Of a DNA stretch of 64,000 bases, positions 57,695-64,000 are shown piece by piece. Positions within the stretch are counted from its first letter, which is position 1. Every line of letters starts with the position of its first letter. The position numbers and the translations under genes were made by a program. The stretch is taken from positions 14,413,735 to 14,477,734 of the forward strand of contig OY747712.1 of assembly GCA_963556495.2 (NCBI GenBank), in the 5' to 3' direction. The notes beneath the pieces were generated by a model that was given only the letters and a program-made list of their open reading frames with translations, ran no database searches and was not told where the DNA came from. Source of the stretch: Valencia hispanica (lineage: Eukaryota > Chordata > Actinopteri > Cyprinodontiformes > Valenciidae).

Positions 57695-59392
57695 TTAAAC
57701 CCGTTGGAGCATAAGTCATAAGTTAGCTCCAGCCTAAACTAAACTAAGGATGCGGGGCAGCCCTTGGAAACTGATGTTGACAGACGCTCTCAAAACAATC
57801 TGACTGAATGTGAGCTATTTCATAAGGAATGGGCAAAAATGTCAGTCTCTTAATTTCTCCTACTCCACAACTATGCTCCACTTTGTGTTGATCTATCACA
57901 TAAAATCCCCATAACATACACTGAAAGTGGTTGTAACTCTAACTTCTTATCTTAATTCCTCCTCCATGAGCTTTGTAACATATCTTAAGATTTATATCTC
58001 AAAATCACCTCAAACTGCTTATTTAGCTTTAGGAAAAGCAAGGAAAATAATTTAGATACACTCGAGAGACGAGAGTTAAATTAGGATTTCTAACCTGAAT
58101 TGCAGAATGAAATCAGTAAGTGGAAAAACTTTTGCTTCTTGTTAGCACTAAGAGAGAGAGCTTCTGAAAATGGGTAAAGAGGGATTGATGAAGTGGATAA
58201 AGCAGTGAGCAGAGGGATAACTTTAATGAATTATGAATGTGGCCCCGGCTGCAGGCTGGGAGCTGCTGATGTCTCTGAGTAGGTCAGCAGAGGGGAGAAG
58301 AAGAAGAAGAAGATGATGATGCTCTGCTTTTACTTCCATCTGCCCTGAGAGGAACCCAGCACTGCTGAATAATTTACACTGAAGCCTCTGTTCACTCAAA
58401 GGCTGATGCTATCTGGAGACCGGCTGCTCCTCTAATGTTGGATGGAAGCAGCAGAAAGGAGGTGACCCAATAGATGTAAGAGTCACACCCAGAGCAGTAA
58501 CAGAGGCACAGGAAAGTGAAAATAAATATAATATAGATGTGGCCAGCAGGAATAGTTTGATTTGACTGAGGTAGCTACTCATAAAGCTGCTTGGATTTAC
58601 TTTTGCAGTGCTTTAATCAACATTTCAAATTATGTTTCCACCTTCTAGGTTGGAGGCCAAAAGAATTAGGTAAATATAAATATTTCATTTAGCTTTTCAT
58701 TGGTTACTAGAAGTCCTACATGATGTCTGCATGAGTCTCTGTTTCACCAGGAGTTCAGTTATGTGTGGGAAATCCAGGAAAATATGGTCTTAAATATGGA
58801 CGTTTAATTATGAGTCCTGCATCAATTGATGAAGAGGAGTTCAATGCATGGAGCAAATAGTGAAAAGGAAAATAACCTGAGTGAATACAAACATGTAGTT
58901 TTCAAGTTATGATTATTGATTATATTTATACAGGGGGAAAAAAAGCTTTCCAATTCAATCCAACCCCATGTTTAAAAAAAACACACAAAAAAACGTAAAT
59001 GCTCCTTAAACCTAACAACTGGTTGGACCACCGTTGGCAGCCTTTGTGATAACTGGTAATAGGCTGTTTACTTTGCCCCATATTTTTTTGCAGAATTGTT
59101 TTATTGATTCGGCAATTTAAAGCATGAACAGCCTCTTTAAAATCACACCACAGCAGCTCAATTGGATTTTTTCAATGCTATCTCAATTTTACACCAGATG
59201 TAACAAGAAATATGCTTTCTAAAGATATTTAAACTTTTAGAGGATCATCAAGATGTTTATTTGGGAAATATAGGTAAGCCCTTTAGAGTTCATTTGTCAG
59301 CAGTGGTTTTGGCCCTTATTGCCCAGTATCTTTCCTTTTGTTGAATCATGAACTCTGACCTTAAATGAGACAAGTGAGACCTGCTGTGCTTT
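57695..59392. other. Intergenic; (GAA)n/(GAT)n microsatellite at 58298-58321; transposon fragments
   Basis: 'GAAGAAGAAGAAGAAGATGA' at 58299 is a short trinucleotide repeat. 57885-57950 resembles the 42386 element family ('TTGTGTTGATCTATCACATA'). 59010-59160 resembles the 51061 element family. No gene is recognised. Confidence 0.45.
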
Positions 59393-60321
59393 ATGCCTCG
59401 TTTCCACTGAGCACAGGTCAGTGTGGTTCGGTATGTTAACTTATGGTCCAAGAGATCGTTTCCACCGCCAGTGGGAGCTAAACCCAAACGCCTAACGTGC
59501 AGAAGTGGGTTGTATCTAGTTACATTTACTCAGTTGCATTTACTTGAGTAACTCAATGGGAAAAAAAAACAAACTTTTAAGAGTAGTTTAATGACACAGT
59601 ACTTTTTACTTTTACTTGAGTAATATTTTTTGCTACTCCAACTCGAGTAACATTTCTGAATTCTCCACCAACTGCGTGTAACTTCATGGTAAGAAGAACA
59701 AACATTTTTAACAAAAAAAAGTACACTAGACACAGACCTACATTTATTAAAGGAGACCACTTGCTTCTACACGAGCTTTGTTTTTCTATGTAATTTTCTA
59801 TCTGTTGAGCTATCTGTTTCTATCTGTTGAGAATTTGCCCATAACTTTATATTTTTTTTGTCTCTGTGAAGACATAATTACATTTTTTTTAAATATTTGC
59901 CTTTTACCAAAACCTTTTTACTCTTACTCAAGTAATGTGTTAGACGGTTACTTTTTACTTTTACTTGAGTAAAAATATGTTGAAGTAGTGCTACTCTTAC
60001 TTGAGTACAATTTTTAGATCCTCTATTTGGGTCGTCTACCCACCTCTGCTAACGTGGCGTCCTACTAGTGCGACGATAAAACGTGGCGCACTAGCTTGTC
60101 ACAAGCATGGATGTTTTTCATTCCACCAATCAATGGACTGCGTTGTGTGACGCCTGTAGCTCCGCCCTGACCCTACCGAACCATTGTCCTATGGACCTAC
60201 GACTAAATGGGGGCCCAGGAATGGTGCGGTACGGGTCGGTTGCATGAGCAGCTTTTACAATGAAAGCAGACAAAATAACGTACCGAACCGTGCCGTACCG
60301 CTCAGTGGAAACAAGACATAA
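59393..60321. mobile_element. TIR element with 'CGTTTCCACTGAGC' ends, interrupted
   Basis: The left end 'TGCCTCGTTTCCACTGAGC' and right end 'CTCAGTGGAAACAAGACA' are inverted matches, with 'GGTTCGGTA' and 'TACCGAACC' further in. A hAT-like MITE is inserted at 59500-60048. Without it the element is about 375 bp. Confidence 0.65.
59500..60048. mobile_element. hAT-like MITE family, copy 3, with exact 8-bp duplication
   Basis: The ends 'CAGAAGTGGGT' and 'ACCCACCTCTG' are inverted. CTAACGTG lies at 59492-59499 and again at 60049-60056, an exact 8-bp target duplication typical of hAT. Subterminal 'TTTACTTGAGTAA' motifs recur. It is oriented opposite to copy 1. Confidence 0.85.
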
Positions 60322-61329
60322 GACAATGAATGGTGTCAAATGTACCAAAAAGTCTGTGCTGTCTCCAACCTATGAAAATATGTAACTCAGTAATGGCTGC
60401 GGAGAAACGGTAAAGCGCCACATCTTTGTGTGCCGACTGCAGAACGCGGCTAGCCTGAGCTACTGCCAACACCCTAGATGGATGTGAGGAAAACAACAGA
60501 GAATATCCAGATACTGTATACGGCTGTGTGCAGGGTTTCTAGCTTCAGGCAGTGTCATACAGTCATCAGGGTAAACCGGCCAATCAGCACGCAGCTCATT
60601 TAATATTCATGTCCTGGCCGAGGGGGCGGGGAAAACCAGTCTTCCCATTGTAGGGCTTTATTATGGGGTTGTATTTGGCCATTTATCTGGGCTCCTGGGT
60701 CGATTTTAGCCCCAACAAAGTTTCACATGCTACATAGAGATTCAAAGAACAGCTTCCAGTTGTCGAAAAAATGTTGTTATAGAACCCCTTTAATACTGAA
60801 AACATGAGTATTAACTGTCGCTTTCAAGTAAAAGCTCATTTATCATTTATTTTATCTATAATGCAGCTTTTCTAGTCCTTCGCACAAGGCAGTGCTACAA
60901 CATGCTGTCCGAGCTGATGTTTTTCTCCTCAGCTGAATAATCTCATTTCTTCCTGTGTGGCAGAGCGGTTTTCCTGGAAAACATTTGTCAGACATCCTGC
61001 GTTCTCCACTAATGTGCTAAATTTGCTTACGGACAAAGTGATTCGTCATTTTTGAAACATGAAACATTAGTCTTGGATCAGTGTTTGTGTGATGTATTGT
61101 CTGATGTACTGTGTTTGTGCCATCAAAGTAATTTACAGCATTTAGGTGCTAAGAAAATTTACATTTTATTGTTAGAACTTTAAGTATTTAGATAATTGCA
61201 CAGTTTCCCAAGAGACACATAATTAATAGAAAATTACCAGGAAATAATACATTTATTTCATTTTCTACACTAATAATATATGCTAAATCCTGGCTGTCAG
61301 CTTGGTTTATTTTATGCTACAGTTTAATT
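60322..61329. other. Intergenic; end of a TTAA-type element near 60790
   Basis: 'GTTATAGAACCCCTTTAA' at about 60775-60792 is a typical right end of a TTAA-flanked element; the left end is not clear. The rest is unassigned. Confidence 0.35.
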
Positions 61330-62055
61330 AGACTTTGGTAAAATGGCTATTTGAGTACTGAGTAACATCTGATGAGAGACAAAAATATAAAGTTAGGGGG
61401 AAATTCTGGTATTTTAAAGACTAAAATGAACAAAATGATACAAATAAATAACATAATTACATAATAACACATTTTAAGCAGAAGAAAGACATTTCTAATT
61501 TTTTTTTTCAATATAATACCAATACTTACTTACAGTAGGTAATGACTAAGTATATTTTGGTACAAAGTAAAAAGTACTTCCAGTGACACTTTATGGTGGT
61601 TACTGTAAATCCAACAAGCTCAGCAAACAGAGGATTAAATAGAAAACCAAAGCTTGTGTAGAAAAAGCTGGTCTCCTTTAATAAACTGTAGGTGTGCGTC
61701 TGTGTCTGGTGTATTTTTGGTTAAAATATGTTTGTTCTTCATTCAGTTCATTTACTCACAGTGGGTAGAGCATCCAGAAATTTGACTCAAGTAAGAGTAG
61801 CGATACTTCATAACGAGCTAAACCTTTAAACTGATAGGAATATTTTTATTGAAATTACTTTCTTGTAATGTGCCTTGAGATGACATCTGTTGTGAATCGG
61901 CGCTACATAAATAAACAGAATTGAATTAATAATATTACTCAAGTAAAAGTAAAAAGTACGACATAGCAAAAATACTTTTAAATGTATATTTTTAACAAAA
62001 AGCTACTCAAATAAATGTATATGAGTAAATGCAATTAGTTACTACCCACCCCTGG
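61330..62055. mobile_element. hAT-like MITE family, copy 4, split by an L2 tail
   Basis: Shares 'CAGTGGGTAGAGCATCCAGA' with copy 2 and ends 'GTTACTACCCACCCCTG'. An L2 3' tail (about 61816-61927, 'GGCGCTACATAAATAAACAG') interrupts it. The left end is not well defined. Confidence 0.6.
61816..61927 (+). mobile_element. L2-type LINE 3' tail nested in MITE copy 4
   Basis: 'TGTGAATCGGCGCTACATAA' and 'ACAGAATTGAATT' are a fish L2 3' end. Copy 2 of the MITE (around 57335) reads straight through the same point, which shows that this is an insertion. Confidence 0.7.
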
Positions 62056-62596
62056 TCCCAATTTCGATTCCCGTCCTCGCGGACGTTTGCCGCATGTCTT
62101 CTCTCCCCTTTCGCTATCCGCTTTGAAATAAAGGCCACTACGACCACAAAACCTTAAAAGAAAAAAAAATAGAAATAACTTTGTGGTAAATGCTCCGCAT
62201 GTTGTCAAATTTCAACCCTCTTTTATTTTATTCGATAAATATGAAGCAAACTGAACATCAGAGTTTCTTCTACCTTTCCAGCGTTCCGATGTAGGCGGTG
62301 TGGTTGCTTTTTCACTGTTAATTTCATTAATTAGTTAATTAGTTTAATTAAATATCGGTAATCGGCCATAACAGCAATATCGATTCTGGCCTGAATTTTC
62401 ATGTCGGTGCATCGCTCAACCCACAACATCTCTATTGCTTTAAGGTTACAAGCAATAAAAACATTAGGAGTAAAAATCCTTTAAGTTTCCCCAAAGATGA
62501 AAAATGAGTCCAGCTGTCCGAACCGTCAGAAGACAAACAAGAACACATTTCAATGGACTGTTTTTGATTGTCCCCCATTTTGTGTGAGTCCTGCAG
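62056..62596. other. Intergenic; right end of a 'CGGTGCATCGC' element
   Basis: 'ATGTCGGTGCATCGCTC' near 62400 resembles a hAT-type end; the partner is not found. The segment ends in a pyrimidine-rich tract and 'GAGTCCTGCAG', the acceptor of the candidate exon. Confidence 0.35.
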
Positions 62597-62785
62597 GGAG
62601 AATTAACATCTTCTGTCAAACTTGGACCCCTGGATTGCAAAAACTCCTGCAGCTTTGAGCAAATCTCTCAAACGGACAATGAGCATCACAGTTGGGCCTG
62701 GCGTTGTCATGCCGACGATAGAAAAGACATCCAGACGGAGACAAACGAAGAGGACCTGACGGCTCACCCTGTGGAGGAGCTCTGA
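62597..62785 (+). CDS. Candidate terminal exon of an unidentified gene
   Basis: After 'GTCCCCCATTTTGTGTGAGTCCTGCAG'-type acceptor sequence, 62 codons are open in phase 0 to TGA at 62783-62785. The product is acidic at its end ('DDRKDIQTETNEEDLTAHPV' then EEL) and contains two Cys in 'DCKNSCSF'. AATAAA follows at 62970-62975, a suitable distance for a terminal exon. I do not recognise the protein. The same stretch has a 107-codon frame on the minus strand, so chance openness in GC-richer sequence is a real alternative. No upstream partner exon was found. Confidence 0.3.
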   Translation, partial: GELTSSVKLGPLDCKNSCSFEQISQTDNEHHSWAWRCHADDRKDIQTETNEEDLTAHPVEEL

Positions 62786-64000
62786 GTGTGTCCAGGCTGG
62801 GACAGAGAAAACGCTGCATTGTAGCAGAAAACAGACTGGGTCTTTGCGTGTGGAGCAGCGAGATGACCGACTGAACCCAGAGTTCTGGCCTTCAGGCTCA
62901 GATTTCACCAGAAACTTCAAAAGCAAAGGGAATATTTGTGTGGAACAAGCTCATCTCTACCAATGGACAAATAAACCTAATTTTATAACAAATACAACAA
63001 TTAATTGAAATTTGAGAGAAATTGAGAAAAAGAAACAAAATGTTTGGGTTGATGCTAAAAGATAAATGAATGTCAAGAGATCCACATTTCGGATAGAAGG
63101 ACTTCCTCTGCAGCAATGGAGATGTCGCTCTTGTCCAGGGGCGTGTCTATGGGTGGGGCCCTTTGGACCAACCCAAATAAATGGCTTTCTCAAAAGAAGT
63201 TAAAACAAATTAGGGATGTCACTTAAAGTCATCATAAAAGAAAAGAATAAAATTGGAGGTGACATTTACGTCTTTTTACGACTTGCTGTCATTGGTTGTT
63301 TTAAATAACACGCCTTGCCAAGACTTCAGACAAGCTAGCTGTGAGATTCCTGCATGTAACCAAGTATAAAATTGTAGTTTTGAAACAAACACTTTTACTG
63401 AAAATATTAGAATCCCTAGCTAAACATTCTAGACTAATCCAATAAAGAACGGTTCAATGCATTTAAAACAATTCAATGTGACAGTTAATTAATGTACATT
63501 GATGGTTTTTTTTTTACTGTTAGTTTAGGGAGTTTTTATTTGAAACACATTGCTACTACGTTAGCCGAAGACCCTGACCAATCACAATGTCAGTGGTTCC
63601 CAAACTATCTCTGCTGGGTCCCCCCCCCCTTCTGGTTTATAAGGAAATATTCATGCCCCCCAGTGTAATTATTACGTTTTTTATTACTGTGTAGCAATAT
63701 CTAACATTGCTTTTAATACATTTTTACTGTCTCTGTGCACATTTGGTTTAAAACATATAGAACTCAGAGAGGGGAAAAAACAATTGTAAAGGTTGTTTTC
63801 CAAAACTGAGGCCTTCAATCATCAGAACTTTTCAGTACCTGCTGTAAGCCTGCTGTGATGTCACTTTATCCACCAGGTGTGGGGGGGACCTGTCATTTAC
63901 ATTAGCATTTAAGTGTTTTTGTTTAAAATTTGTTTAAAACTTGCTGTCGGTTTCTGATGTCTCCAGACATGTCTATTGAAGCAACAGTGGAACTAACAAA
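62786..64000. other. Intergenic; hAT-type end near 63590
   Basis: 'CAGTGGTTCCCAAACTATCT' at 63591 followed by a C-run resembles the start of a common hAT-type MITE running towards the window edge. No other feature is recognised. Confidence 0.4.

Overview
This is a vertebrate nuclear window, almost certainly from a ray-finned (teleost) fish. The evidence is short GC-rich exons with GT-AG borders in AT-rich introns, L2-clade LINE 3' ends of the fish type, a tRNA-derived SINE, and many small DNA transposons (Tc1/mariner, hAT-like, TTAA-flanked and Harbinger-like) plus a decayed Ty3/Gypsy piece.

One recognisable host gene runs left to right from about 5.8 to 54.8 kb. It is the 3' part of a microtubule-crosslinking-factor/SOGA family gene, best matched to MTCL2 (SOGA1). 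Ten coding exons can be chained without breaking the frame: 5775-5915, 13560-13655, 15639-15839, 18393-18563, 24901-25068, 29086-29361, 33986-34327, 37675-37754 and 38163-39708, followed by one of two alternative C-terminal exons (46280-46337 or 53185-53388). Together they give about 1,020 or 1,075 residues. The N-terminal part lies left of the window. Exons up to 34.3 kb encode mostly charged coiled coil; the 1.5-kb exon at 38.2-39.7 kb encodes the conserved Ser/Pro-rich and basic C-terminal region. The 3' UTR ends near 54.85 kb after AATAAA at 54825.

The introns are a museum of transposons, many nested. A Tc1-like element (about 10.56-13.27 kb) holds a TTAA-flanked element, which itself holds a hAT-like MITE and a 21-bp minisatellite. 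A DNA transposon (about 42.39-45.96 kb) contains a TA-flanked giant palindrome made of two facing transposase fragments, which in turn contains a hAT-like MITE with a checkable empty site. LINE 3' fragments lie at 21.3-22.8, 33.1-33.75, 35.05-35.5 and 55.7-56.3 kb. Long simple repeats are (CCAT)n at 29.8-30.3 kb, (TA)n at 37.07-37.64 kb (ending 35 bp before an exon) and (TA)n at 48.54-48.67 kb.

Downstream of the gene (54.9-64 kb) I see mainly repeats and one possible terminal exon of an unidentified gene at 62597-62785. I found no prokaryote-type operon, CRISPR array, or clearly new gene system. The strongest biology is the pair of mutually exclusive C-termini of the MTCL2-like protein. All family assignments are from memory and were not searched.
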